This document shows, one piece after another, positions 50,960 to 58,758 of a stretch of DNA of 64,000 bases. The position numbers and the translations under genes are program-made. How positions within the stretch are numbered: position 1 is the first letter of the stretch; every line of letters starts with the position of its first letter. The notes below the pieces were generated by a model, which had not been told where the DNA came from, did not search any database, and saw only the letters and a program-made list of their open reading frames with translations. Source of the stretch: Frigidibacter sp. (GTDB lineage Bacteria; Pseudomonadota; Alphaproteobacteria; Rhodobacterales; Rhodobacteraceae); contig NZ_JAUYTT010000017.1 of the NCBI RefSeq assembly GCF_030695035.1, positions 1 through 64,000 of the forward strand, written 5' to 3'.

Positions 50960-51039
50960 TGCTGCATTGCAGCATGGTCATGGCGAGGTTGCAGCATTTG
51001 GCCTACTCCCTGCCGGCAAAGGGCTTATCTGCACTGCAA
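50960..51039. promoter_or_regulatory. TGC-rich boxes resembling PhaR sites
   Basis: TGCTGCA-T-TGCAGCA (50960-50974) is a perfect palindrome containing CTGC-N3-GCAG, the consensus known for the polyhydroxybutyrate regulator PhaR. TTGCAGCATTTG (50989-51000) and CTGCACTGCAA (51029-51039) are further TGC-rich elements. They lie in the 158-base gap upstream of the 55-residue gene. Confidence 0.55.
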
Positions 51040-51063
51040 CCGCAAATGTCAGGAACCCCCGCC

Positions 51064-51231
51064 ATGACCCCTTCCATCCCGCAGACCCCCATTCTCCCGA
51101 TCATCCCGCCCACTCTGGCCGAAGCCGCCAAGGCCACCCCGGCCTATTTCACACCCGAACCCGCTGGCCACGTCAGCCTGCGCGAGCTGTCGGCACTCGA
51201 GCAGATGTATGGCTATTACGAAGCGGCCTGA
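51064..51231 (+). CDS. 55-residue Pro-rich small protein, family not recognised
   Basis: MTPSIPQTPILPIIPPTLAE, then AKATPAYFTPEPAGHVSLRE and the C-terminal LSALEQMYGYYEAA. No membrane segment or signal peptide. The Pro-rich N-terminal third is probably unstructured and the end is a likely helix. AGGA is 9 bases before the ATG at 51064; an ATG at 51046 has no ribosome site. The TGC-rich boxes upstream suggest control by a PhaR-like repressor and thus a link to polyhydroxybutyrate granules; this is inference. Confidence 0.6.
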   Translation: MTPSIPQTPILPIIPPTLAEAAKATPAYFTPEPAGHVSLRELSALEQMYGYYEAA

Positions 51232-51240
51232 CCCTGCCCG

Positions 51241-51471
51241 ATGCCACTGCTGATCCTCGGCTTCGTTGCCTTCTTCGTGCTGGCCTGGTGGTGGCGCCGC
51301 AGCCGCACCCTGACGCGTAACTGCGTCTGGCGCGAGGATCGCCGCCGCGCCGCGCCGGGGACCAGCTTCCACCATTGCCTGACCTGCGGCGCCGAACTGG
51401 CGCTGCCACTGGGGCAAGAGCCGCGCCATTGCCTGCGAAATCCGCAAGCTGCGCCTCCGCCGCAGGAATAG
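51241..51471 (+). CDS. 76-residue membrane-anchored Cys-rich small protein
   Basis: One N-terminal hydrophobic segment (LLILGFVAFFVLAWWW, 3-18) followed by a basic stretch and a short Cys/His-rich segment (CVWREDR, FHHCLTCGAE, HCLRNP) that could bind a metal as a degenerate zinc ribbon. No recognised family. It starts 9 bases after the 55-residue gene without its own clear ribosome site, so it is likely translated by coupling. A Pro-rich tail ends it. Confidence 0.6.
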   Translation: MPLLILGFVAFFVLAWWWRRSRTLTRNCVWREDRRRAAPGTSFHHCLTCGAELALPLGQEPRHCLRNPQAAPPPQE

Positions 51472-51550
51472 CCGCGCCCGCCCCACAACCGGGCTTCCGC
51501 TGCGCCACCTCCCGCGCCATGCTGCGCAGCGAACCCCGCAGCGAGGCGCC

Positions 51551-52417
51551 ATGAAGACCAACGCTCCCGAAACCAACGCCCCCGCCGATGCCGAGGCCCG
51601 CCGCGCGCTGGCGCCGGTGATCTGCTATCCGGTCGACACCCTGCCCCAGCCGCCGATGGAGCTCTACCGCGCCGCGCGGCTCACGCTGCAGCCGGTGGCC
51701 GAGGTCATCGCGCCGCCCCGCGATGCAACCTGCTTCCACGTCCCCGCCGGGCATTTCTTCCGCATCCATTCGACGGAAGGCCCTCAGGTCGGCGACCTGA
51801 ACCTGTGGAACGCCAATGACCTGACGGAGCGGTTCTATTCCGGCAAGACCCGCGCCCTGCATGGCACGCACCTCTCCACCGGCGACCGGCTGTGGTCCAG
51901 CTTCCCCGCCATGCGCCCGCTGGCGACGATCACCCATGACACGCTGGACTGGTACGGGTTCGACGCCTTCGGCGGCGCCGTGCATGACGTGATCGGCACC
52001 CGCTGTGACCCCTATACACATGCGCTGCTGACAGATGGCGGGCAGTATCACCACTGCTGCCATTCCAACCTCACCCGCGCTTTGGCCGCGGAAACCGGGC
52101 TGCCACTGGCAGAGGCGGAACGGCATGTGCATGACGTGCTCAACGTCTTCATGTGTACCGGCTTCACCCGAGACACCGGGCAGTATTTCATGAAGGCCAG
52201 CCCGGTGCGCCCCGGCGACTACCTTGAGTTCATTGCCGAAATCGACCTTCTGGGCGCGCTCTCCGCCTGCCCCGGCGGCGACTGCTCGGCCGAGCACTCC
52301 AGCGACACCGCCGCCTGCTATCCGCTGCGGGTAGAGGTGCTGCGCCCCGGGCCCGGCGCGCTGGACGGCTGGTCCCCCGCGGCTGCCAGCCGGTATGACC
52401 GCAGCCACGGGGTGTAG
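51551..52417 (+). CDS. stand-alone DUF1989 protein (urea carboxylase-associated family)
   Basis: 288 residues: the domain that forms the catalytic half of Tdm, without the folate domain. Candidate metal ligands are Cys152 (GTRCDPYTH), Cys169/Cys170 (YHHCCHSNL) and a C-x4-C pair Cys240/Cys245 (SACPGGDCSAEH). Tdm has the same C-x4-C spacing in CVSSSC. The family often occurs next to urea carboxylase genes; none is here. GAGG is 5 bases before the ATG. Converges on the aldo/keto reductase with 4 bases between stops. Function unknown. Confidence 0.78.
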   Translation: MKTNAPETNAPADAEARRALAPVICYPVDTLPQPPMELYRAARLTLQPVAEVIAPPRDATCFHVPAGHFFRIHSTEGPQVGDLNLWNANDLTERFYSGKTRALHGTHLSTGDRLWSSFPAMRPLATITHDTLDWYGFDAFGGAVHDVIGTRCDPYTHALLTDGGQYHHCCHSNLTRALAAETGLPLAEAERHVHDVLNVFMCTGFTRDTGQYFMKASPVRPGDYLEFIAEIDLLGALSACPGGDCSAEHSSDTAACYPLRVEVLRPGPGALDGWSPAAASRYDRSHGV

Positions 52418-52421
52418 GCGC

Positions 52422-53402
52422 TCAGCAATACCGCTCGACCCCGCGGATCTGATCGTCGGAATAGCGGTCGCCATGGGCAAAGCCGGGCGGCAGCAGCCGG
52501 TCGATCTGGGCCATATCCTCGGGCGTCAACTCCAGCTGCGCCGCGCCCGCCAGTTCGCGCAGATGCGCGGCGCTGCGGGTGCCGGGGATCGGGATCAGAT
52601 GCGGCCCCTGCGCCAGCACCCAAGCCAGCGCCAGCTGCGCCGTCAGCACGCCCCGCGCACGGGCAAAGGCTCGGAACCCGTCGATGATCGCGGTATTGGC
52701 GCTGAAATTCGGCTCCACGAAGCGCGGATTGTTGGCGCGGAACCCGTCCTGCACCTGGTCCAGCGTCAGGGCGGTATCCCCCATCATGCCCCGCGCGACC
52801 GGCGAGAAGGGCACGAAGGCCACCCCCAGCTCAGCACAGGCGCGGATCAGCCCCAGCTCCGGCTGCCGCGTCCACAGCGAGTATTCATTCTGCACCGCGC
52901 GGCAGGGATGCACGGCATGGGCGCGGCGCAGGGTGGCGGGCGCCACCTCCGACAGGCCATAGCCGCCGATCTTGCCCTCGTCGATCAGCCGGGCCAGCGT
53001 GCCGACCACATCCTCCAGCGGCACCCGGGTATCGCGGCGGTGGATGTAGAACAGCTCCACATGCTCGCGCCCCAGCCGCTTCAGCGAGCCTTCCAGCTCG
53101 GTGCGCAGATGCGCCTCGGAATTGTCAAAGCTGCGCGGGGTGCCGTTGACGATGCCGGCCTTCGTGGCGATCACCATGTCGGGCCGGCGGCTCGCCAGCC
53201 AGCGGCCGATCACGGTTTCCGATACGCCCATGCCGTAGATGTTCGAGGTGTCGAGGAAGTCGATCCCCGCCCCCAGCGCGGCATCGAGGCAGGCAAAGCT
53301 CTCCGCCTCGGTCGTGGGGCCAAAGGCCCCGGCAAAGGACATGCAGCCAAGGCCGATGGCCGACACCATCGGGCCACCGGCACCAAGTTCGCGTTTCTGC
53401 AT
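52422..53402 (-). CDS. aldo/keto reductase
   Basis: 326 residues, NADP-dependent (beta/alpha)8 oxidoreductase. The catalytic tetrad is visible: Asp and Tyr in DFLDTSNIYGMGVSE, Lys in VIATKAGIV and His in LFYIHRRDTRVP. IPIPGTRSAAHLRELAGAAQ is the cofactor phosphate-binding part. The substrate is unknown. ATG 53402 has GGAG 6 bases upstream and is preferred over ATG 53414. Confidence 0.87.
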   Translation of the reverse strand: MQKRELGAGGPMVSAIGLGCMSFAGAFGPTTEAESFACLDAALGAGIDFLDTSNIYGMGVSETVIGRWLASRRPDMVIATKAGIVNGTPRSFDNSEAHLRTELEGSLKRLGREHVELFYIHRRDTRVPLEDVVGTLARLIDEGKIGGYGLSEVAPATLRRAHAVHPCRAVQNEYSLWTRQPELGLIRACAELGVAFVPFSPVARGMMGDTALTLDQVQDGFRANNPRFVEPNFSANTAIIDGFRAFARARGVLTAQLALAWVLAQGPHLIPIPGTRSAAHLRELAGAAQLELTPEDMAQIDRLLPPGFAHGDRYSDDQIRGVERYC

Positions 53403-53483
53403 AGGGATCTCCATTCAGGGGCGAGCCATCTGACAGGAGCGGATCGAGAGGGTCAAGCGGGGACTGGCGATCTGTGCCCGCTA

Positions 53484-53700
53484 GGTTCGGGCGGAAAAGG
53501 GCGAGGCACTGCCTCGCCCCGCCCGTGCGTGACCTGTCGTCCGGAGCCGCTGGCAGCGCGAAACCGTATGAGGACAGCGCCCGACCTGGCGGGCGAGAAG
53601 CGCCCGCCAGGTCGGGCGGGCGCTGGCCGGGCCCTTTGGGGGCCCGACCGGGCGAGTTGATATGGCGCGGCGTGGCGAAGGCGATGGCCTTCGCCAAGGA
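53484..53700 (+). repeat. dispersed hairpin-rich intergenic repeat, copy C
   Basis: GGTTCGGGCGG, GGCGAGGCA/TGCCTCGCC, then CGCCCGACCTGGCGGGCG facing its near-exact inverse CGCCCGCCAGGTCGGGCG, GGGCCCTTTGGGGGCCC, and the closing GGCGAAGGC/GCCTTCGCC hairpin. It fills the 321-base gap between the aldo/keto reductase start and the SHMT-like gene stop. Same ordered elements as copies at 5693 and 22086. Confidence 0.87.
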
Positions 53701-53723
53701 AGGCGTTGCAGCCAAGCGGCGGC

Positions 53724-55052
53724 TCACCCCGCCTGCCGAATATAATGCAGCCGGTCGAACCCCGCCCGCAACGCCGCCGTCCGCGGCGCCAGCGCTTCCG
53801 GCGCATTCGACCGCAGCGCCTCGGCAATCAGCGCCGCAAGCTGCGGGGCATCCGCCTCGGTCACGCCCCAGCGCACCAGTTCGGGCGTGCCGATCCTGAG
53901 CCCGTTCAGATCCCCCGCCACCTCGGCAATCGGCAAGCCGATGCCGCAAGCCAGAAATCCGGCGCGGCGCAGGGTCTTGGAGGCCGCCTGCCCGCCGCCG
54001 AAGGCCGCCGCCTCCACCGCGAACTGGTGCGAACGGGTGAAGCCGCGGTCGGCCGCAAAGATCGTCAGCCCCTGATCGGCCAGCGCCGCGGCCAGCGCGC
54101 GCGCCACCGCCACCATCTTGTCCGCATAGGCCCGCCCATGCTCGCGCCAGTCCAGCAGCGTCAGCGCCAGCGCCGCGGATTTGCCGGCGTCGAAATTCGC
54201 GGTCATGCCGGGATAGGCGATGGCATCGAGCCGCTCCGCAATTCCCGCGTCATTGGTCACGATCAACCCGCCAGCGGGCCCGCCAAGGCTCTTGTAGGTG
54301 CTCATCGTCATCAGATGTGCGCCTTCCGTCAAGGGGTTGGCCCAGGTGCCCCCTGCGATGATCCCGCATTGATGGGCGGCGTCGAACAGCACCTTGGCGC
54401 CGACCTCATCGGCAATCGCCCGGATCTCGCGCACCGGATGCGGGAAGAGGTTGAGGCTGCCGCCGATGGTGATGATCTTCGGGCGCACCTTTTGCGCCAA
54501 CTCCCGCAGCGCCGCCACATCCACCGAATAGCCATCGGCATCGACAGGGGCCGGGTGGCTGACGAGGCCGTAGAGGCCAGCGCAACCCGCGGCGTGGTGG
54601 GTGACGTGGCCGCCAACGGCGGGGGGCGGCGCGATGATGGCGTCGCCGGGCTTCGCCAAAGCCATGAAGCCGTAGAGGTTCGCCAGCGCGCCCGAGCCGA
54701 CGCGGATTTCGGCATGGCTGGCGCCGAAGATCTCGGCGGCGAGCTCGGCGGCGATGACCTCGATCTCCTCGATTGCCTCCAGCCCCATCTCATACTTGTC
54801 ACCCGGATAACCCAGCGACGGGCGGCTGCCGAGGCCGCGGGCCAGCGCCGCTTCTGCCATTGGATTCATGGTGTTGGTGGCGGGGTTGAGGTTGAAGCAG
54901 TCGCGTTCGTGGATCTGCGCATTGGCCTGAATCAGCGCCTCGATCCGGTCCGCCACCGCATCTGACGCAGCGGTCGCCGTCTGCCCGGCAAGGCGCTGGA
55001 TGAAGGTTTCGCACTCGGCGGGCACCCAGGGGCGGGGGGCGAGGTGGGGCAT
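53724..55052 (-). CDS. SHMT-like PLP enzyme, divergent active site
   Basis: 442 residues with the serine hydroxymethyltransferase fold: NLNPATNTMNPM, SRPSLGYPGDKYEMG, VGSGALANLYGFMAL, DAAHQCGIIAGGTW. The PLP lysine is Lys254, but the usual THKTLRGPRGG segment reads STYKSLGGPAGG, so the His before Lys and both Arg are lost. It may be a 2-methylserine-type or other retro-aldol enzyme rather than GlyA. Start 55052 chosen near the family N-terminus. Divergent from a GcvA-like LysR gene, which probably regulates it. Confidence 0.8.
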   Translation of the reverse strand: MPHLAPRPWVPAECETFIQRLAGQTATAASDAVADRIEALIQANAQIHERDCFNLNPATNTMNPMAEAALARGLGSRPSLGYPGDKYEMGLEAIEEIEVIAAELAAEIFGASHAEIRVGSGALANLYGFMALAKPGDAIIAPPPAVGGHVTHHAAGCAGLYGLVSHPAPVDADGYSVDVAALRELAQKVRPKIITIGGSLNLFPHPVREIRAIADEVGAKVLFDAAHQCGIIAGGTWANPLTEGAHLMTMSTYKSLGGPAGGLIVTNDAGIAERLDAIAYPGMTANFDAGKSAALALTLLDWREHGRAYADKMVAVARALAAALADQGLTIFAADRGFTRSHQFAVEAAAFGGGQAASKTLRRAGFLACGIGLPIAEVAGDLNGLRIGTPELVRWGVTEADAPQLAALIAEALRSNAPEALAPRTAALRAGFDRLHYIRQAG

Positions 55053-55158
55053 GGCGGGGTCTCCGGGACTGGGTTCGGGCGGAGGATGCGGCAACGGGAC
55101 TGGACGCGGCAACCGAGATTTGCAAGAAACTAGGCTTAGAAAATCTGAGGCTCAGCCC

Positions 55159-56055
55159 ATGTCCGTCGCCCCGCCCCGCCCCAAAGGCCCGCCCGCCACT
55201 GCCCTGCGCGCCTTCGAGGCTGCGGCCCGGCTCGGGGGCTTCGCCGCCGCGGCGGAGGAGCTGTGCGTGACCGCCGGCGCCGTCAGCGCCCATGTCAAGG
55301 CGCTGGAGGATGACCTTGGCGCGCCGCTGTTCGACCGGCAGGCGCGGGGGGTGCAGCTGACGCCGCTGGGGGCGCGGGTCCTGCCGGACCTGTCGGCGGC
55401 CTTCGACCGGCTGGGGATGGCGGTGCAGATCCTGCGGGCCGAGGCGGGGCCGCGGCAGGTGCATATCGCCACGCTGCCCGCCATCGCGCAGCTGTGGCTG
55501 AGCCCGCGGCTGCCGGCGATCCGCGCGGCACTGCCCGGCGTCACCATCTCGATCACCGCGCTGGAGCGGCCGCCGAACCTGAAGCGCGCGCCCTATGACC
55601 TGAGCCTGTTCTTCCGCGCGCCGGACCTTGGCCGGCAGGTGGCGGCGGATGTGATCTTCCCGGTCTGCGCGCCGCAGGTGGCCGAGGCTCTGCGCCGTCC
55701 CGAGGATCTGGCAAGCGTGCCCTGCCTGACCGACACCGCCTGGGCGCAGGATTGGGAGATCTGGGCGGGACAGGTGATGCCGGGGGCGGCGTTCACGCCG
55801 AAGGGGCCGGTCTTCTCACTCTACGCGCTGGCGGTGGAAGAGGCGGTGAACGGCGCCGGAGTGCTGATCGGGCATGAGGCGCTGGTGGCGGGGCATCTTA
55901 CCTCTGGCGCACTGGTGGCGCCGTTCGGGATACGGCTGGCGCTGCCAAGGGCGCTGATGCTGTGGTCGGCGCGGACGCTTTCCCCGCGCAGCCCGGCGGC
56001 GCGGGTGGCTGGGATGCTGGCAGCGCCGGTGCAGGAGATCGGGCGGCAGTTGTAG
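55159..56055 (+). CDS. LysR-family regulator, GcvA-like
   Basis: 298 residues. HTH TALRAFEAAARLGGFAAAAE, then LCVTAGAVSAHVKALEDDLG (about 13-55), then GAPLFDRQARGVQLTPLGAR and an effector domain with TLPAIAQLWLSPRLPAIRAA and GVLIGHEALVAGHLTSG, as in GcvA. The divergent gap to the SHMT-like gene holds two AGGCT-containing elements (CTAGGCTTAG and CTGAGGCTCAG, 55127-55154), likely binding sites. The shared context suggests serine/glycine or C1 control. Confidence 0.83.
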   Translation: MSVAPPRPKGPPATALRAFEAAARLGGFAAAAEELCVTAGAVSAHVKALEDDLGAPLFDRQARGVQLTPLGARVLPDLSAAFDRLGMAVQILRAEAGPRQVHIATLPAIAQLWLSPRLPAIRAALPGVTISITALERPPNLKRAPYDLSLFFRAPDLGRQVAADVIFPVCAPQVAEALRRPEDLASVPCLTDTAWAQDWEIWAGQVMPGAAFTPKGPVFSLYALAVEEAVNGAGVLIGHEALVAGHLTSGALVAPFGIRLALPRALMLWSARTLSPRSPAARVAGMLAAPVQEIGRQL

Positions 56056-56079
56056 CCCCCGCGCCCCCTTCCCATTCGT

Positions 56080-56124
56080 TCTGGTCCAAATATCCCGGGG
56101 GTCCGGGGGCAGAGCCCCCGGCTT
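56080..56124 (+). repeat. terminator-like dispersed repeat, copy 3
   Basis: CTGGTCCAAATATCCCGGGG leads to a CCGGGGGC-AGA-GCCCCCGG stem (56103-56121) followed by CTTGG. It lies between the convergent LysR and usp genes, in the LysR sense. Same order of elements as 18059 and 25071. Confidence 0.7.
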
Positions 56125-56127
56125 GGA

Positions 56128-56982
56128 TCAGCGGTAGAGCACCAGCGGGATCTTCACCGCCTGGATCATGGCGGTGGTGGTCGATCCGATGATCAGGTTG
56201 CGGATACGGCTGTGGCCATAGGCGCCCATCACCAGAAGGTCGAAGCCGTCCTCGGCGATCTTGGCTTTCAGCGCCGCTTCCGGCTCGCCGGAGGCGAACT
56301 CTGCCGTGGTTTTCAGGCCGACGGTACGCAGCGCCAGTTGCGCCTCTTCCATCTTGGTCCGCATTGCCGTGGTTTCCTCACCGGCATGGACCAGCGTCAC
56401 CGACATGTCGCGGAAGACGGCGCTGTCCACCATGCGGGCGATGGCCTTTTGCGTGCTGGCGCTGGCGTCGAAGGCGACCAGCACCTTGGTCACCGGCTTG
56501 AAGCTGCGCGAGGCGACGAAGACCGGCACCTTGGAGCTGCGCACGATCCGCTCGAGGTTGGAGCCGAGATGGTCCGAGGCGAAGCCAGAGGCCTCGCCGC
56601 GCTTGCCGATCACGATGGCGCGGATCTCGGGTTCCAGTTCCGACACCGCTTCGAGAATATCCCCCTGACGCAGACGCTGGGTGACGGGGCCGGCGCCATC
56701 GGCCTCGATGATCATCTTGGCATCATCAAGGATCGCGCGGCCCTTGGCTTGGGCCAGCTTGGCGTTTTGCGCGTCCTGCGCGGCCAGTTGCTCCAGCAGC
56801 GCCGACCGGGCGCCCAGCTTCAGCGCGCCGGACAGGTCGCTGCCCGCCGTGCCTTCGCGGCGGCCAAGGACGTGCAGGATATCGACCGAGGCCGACAGGC
56901 GGCCCGCAATCCAGGCGGTGTAGTGGCAGACGCTGTGCGAATAGGCAGAGCCGTCCACCAAGGCGAGTATCTTGTTGGTCAT
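56128..56982 (-). CDS. tandem universal stress protein
   Basis: 284 residues with two Usp domains. Domain 1 (about 4-155) has VIGKRGEASGFASDHLGSN, a partly degenerate nucleotide-binding loop; domain 2 (about 163-284) has VMGAYGHSRIRNLIIGSTT, which fits the G-2x-G-9x-G(S/T) ATP loop. It starts 13 bases after the SulP gene, so the two form an operon. Usp proteins are frequently paired with transporters; the exact role is unknown. Confidence 0.87.
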   Translation of the reverse strand: MTNKILALVDGSAYSHSVCHYTAWIAGRLSASVDILHVLGRREGTAGSDLSGALKLGARSALLEQLAAQDAQNAKLAQAKGRAILDDAKMIIEADGAGPVTQRLRQGDILEAVSELEPEIRAIVIGKRGEASGFASDHLGSNLERIVRSSKVPVFVASRSFKPVTKVLVAFDASASTQKAIARMVDSAVFRDMSVTLVHAGEETTAMRTKMEEAQLALRTVGLKTTAEFASGEPEAALKAKIAEDGFDLLVMGAYGHSRIRNLIIGSTTTAMIQAVKIPLVLYR

Positions 56983-56995
56983 CGTTCTTCCCTCC

Positions 56996-58486
56996 TCAAT
57001 GCGCCATCAGCTTGTCCATCGCGCCCGGCTTGTCATGGATGGCAAGCTTGTCGACGATGGTTTCCGTGGCGGCATTCATGCCGGTGATGCTGACCTCCGC
57101 GCCCTCGCGGCGGAACTTCAGCACGGCCATGTCCAGCGCCTGAACGGAGCTGATGTCCCAGATATGCGCCTGACTGACATCCAGAGTCACGCGTTCCAGC
57201 GATTCCTTGAAATCGAAGGCGGCCATGAAGTCCTCGGCCGAGCCGTAGAAGAGCTGGCCCTCGACGGTGTAGATGCGCTCGCGCCCGTCTTCCGACAGCA
57301 CCGATGTCACGCGGAACAGCTGCGCGATCTTGCCGGCGAAGAAGATGCCCGACAGCAGCACGCCGACCAGCACGCCGATGGCGAGGTTGTGGGTGTAGAC
57401 CACGGTGGCGACGGTGGCGAGCATCACGATGGAGGACGACCGCGGATGGGTCTTCAGCGCCTTGATCGAGGACCAGCTGAAGGTGCCGATGCTGACCATG
57501 ATCATGATCGCCACCAGCGCGGCCATCGGGATCCGGCTGACAAGATCGCCAAGCGCCACCACCATGAACAGCAGCACGACCCCGGCGGCGAAGCACGACA
57601 ACCGCCCGCGGCCGCCGGATTTCACGTTGATGATCGACTGGCCGATCATGGCGCAGCCGGCCATGCCGCCGATGAAGCCGGTGGCGGTGTTGGCAAGGCC
57701 CTGGCCGATGCATTCCTGATTGCGGTTCGATTTCGTGTCGGTCAGGTCATCGACGATGGTCTGCGTCATCAGGCTTTCCAGCAGGCCGACGATGGCGACG
57801 GCAACGGCATAGGGGAAGATGATCGCCAGCGTCTCGAAGTTCAGCGGGATCTGCGGGATCAGGAACACCGGCAGGCTGTCAGGCAGCGCGCCAAGGTCGC
57901 CGACGGTGCGCACGTCCCAGCCAAAGGCAAAGGTCAGCGCCGTCAGCACCACGATGGTGACCAGCGGCGAGGGGATCGCCGTGGTCAGGCGCGGGAAGAG
58001 ATAGATGATCGCCAGACCTGCGGCCACGAGCACATAGGTCAGCCAGGTGACAAGGGCCGGGTCAAGCTCTGGCAGCTGCGCGATGAAGATCAGGATCGCC
58101 AGCGCGTTGACGAAGCCGGTCATCACCGATTTCGAGACATAGCGCATGACGAAGCCCAGCTTCAGCAGGCCCATGCCGATCTGCAGAAGGCCGGCCAGAA
58201 CCGTGGCGGCCAGAAGGTATTGCAGCCCGTGATCCTTGACGAGGGTGATCATCAGAACCGCCGTCGCGGCGGTCGCGGCAGAGATCATGCCGGGGCGGCC
58301 GCCCGCAATGGCGGTGATCACGGCGATGGAGAAGCTGGCATAAAGGCCAACCTTGGGGTCGACGCCGGCGATGATCGAGAAGGCAATCGCCTCGGGGATC
58401 AGCGCCAGCGCCACGACGAGGCCTGCCAGCAGGTCGCCCTTGATATTGCCAAGCCATTCCTGGCGATAGGAGGAGAGTGAAAACAT
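56996..58486 (-). CDS. SulP-family anion transporter with STAS domain
   Basis: 496 residues. Ten or more hydrophobic segments, family signature region [20 protein letters not shown] and FASFSIAVI-like stretch ([20 protein letters not shown]), then a C-terminal STAS domain (about 400-490; [37 protein letters not shown]). Transports sulfate, bicarbonate or another anion. Length and the nearby Calvin operon make a BicA-like bicarbonate role possible; sequence inspection cannot decide. Start at 58486. No strong ribosome site. Confidence 0.85.
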   Translation of the reverse strand: MFSLSSYRQEWLGNIKGDLLAGLVVALALIPEAIAFSIIAGVDPKVGLYASFSIAVITAIAGGRPGMISAATAATAVLMITLVKDHGLQYLLAATVLAGLLQIGMGLLKLGFVMRYVSKSVMTGFVNALAILIFIAQLPELDPALVTWLTYVLVAAGLAIIYLFPRLTTAIPSPLVTIVVLTALTFAFGWDVRTVGDLGALPDSLPVFLIPQIPLNFETLAIIFPYAVAVAIVGLLESLMTQTIVDDLTDTKSNRNQECIGQGLANTATGFIGGMAGCAMIGQSIINVKSGGRGRLSCFAAGVVLLFMVVALGDLVSRIPMAALVAIMIMVSIGTFSWSSIKALKTHPRSSSIVMLATVATVVYTHNLAIGVLVGVLLSGIFFAGKIAQLFRVTSVLSEDGRERIYTVEGQLFYGSAEDFMAAFDFKESLERVTLDVSQAHIWDISSVQALDMAVLKFRREGAEVSITGMNAATETIVDKLAIHDKPGAMDKLMAH

Positions 58487-58707
58487 ATGGGATCCAATAT
58501 GCCGGCGCCGCGCGGGCTGTCCGGCGTGACCAGCCCGGGGGAGCTGGAACGGATTGTCCGGCGGATCGGCGGCCGGAAGAGCCACCCGGGGTCGCACCGG
58601 GTCCTTGCACTTGCAGCGTGATTACCCAGAAGCGGGGGCATGTGGCAACCCATCAAGGGCATATTTGCAGGGCAAAGCGGCCCTGCTGCCTCGATGTGCA
58701 ACGCAAA

Positions 58708-58729
58708 ACGCCCGCCGGAGGGCGGGCGT
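58708..58729 (-). terminator. intrinsic terminator after atf
   Basis: ACGCCCGCC/GGCGGGCGT stem, with TTTTGCGTTG following on the leftward strand, 29 bases past the atf stop. The rest of the 272-base gap (58487-58758) should hold the sulP promoter, but no clear box was found. Confidence 0.78.
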
Positions 58730-58758
58730 GATGCAGATGCGGCATGGCGGGAACGGGC

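Noticed and set aside
53500-53720. Short reading frames through the dispersed repeats giving similar peptides in three places
   Set aside because: The shared peptides come from the repeat DNA read in matching frames; start sites differ and the hairpins explain the conservation.
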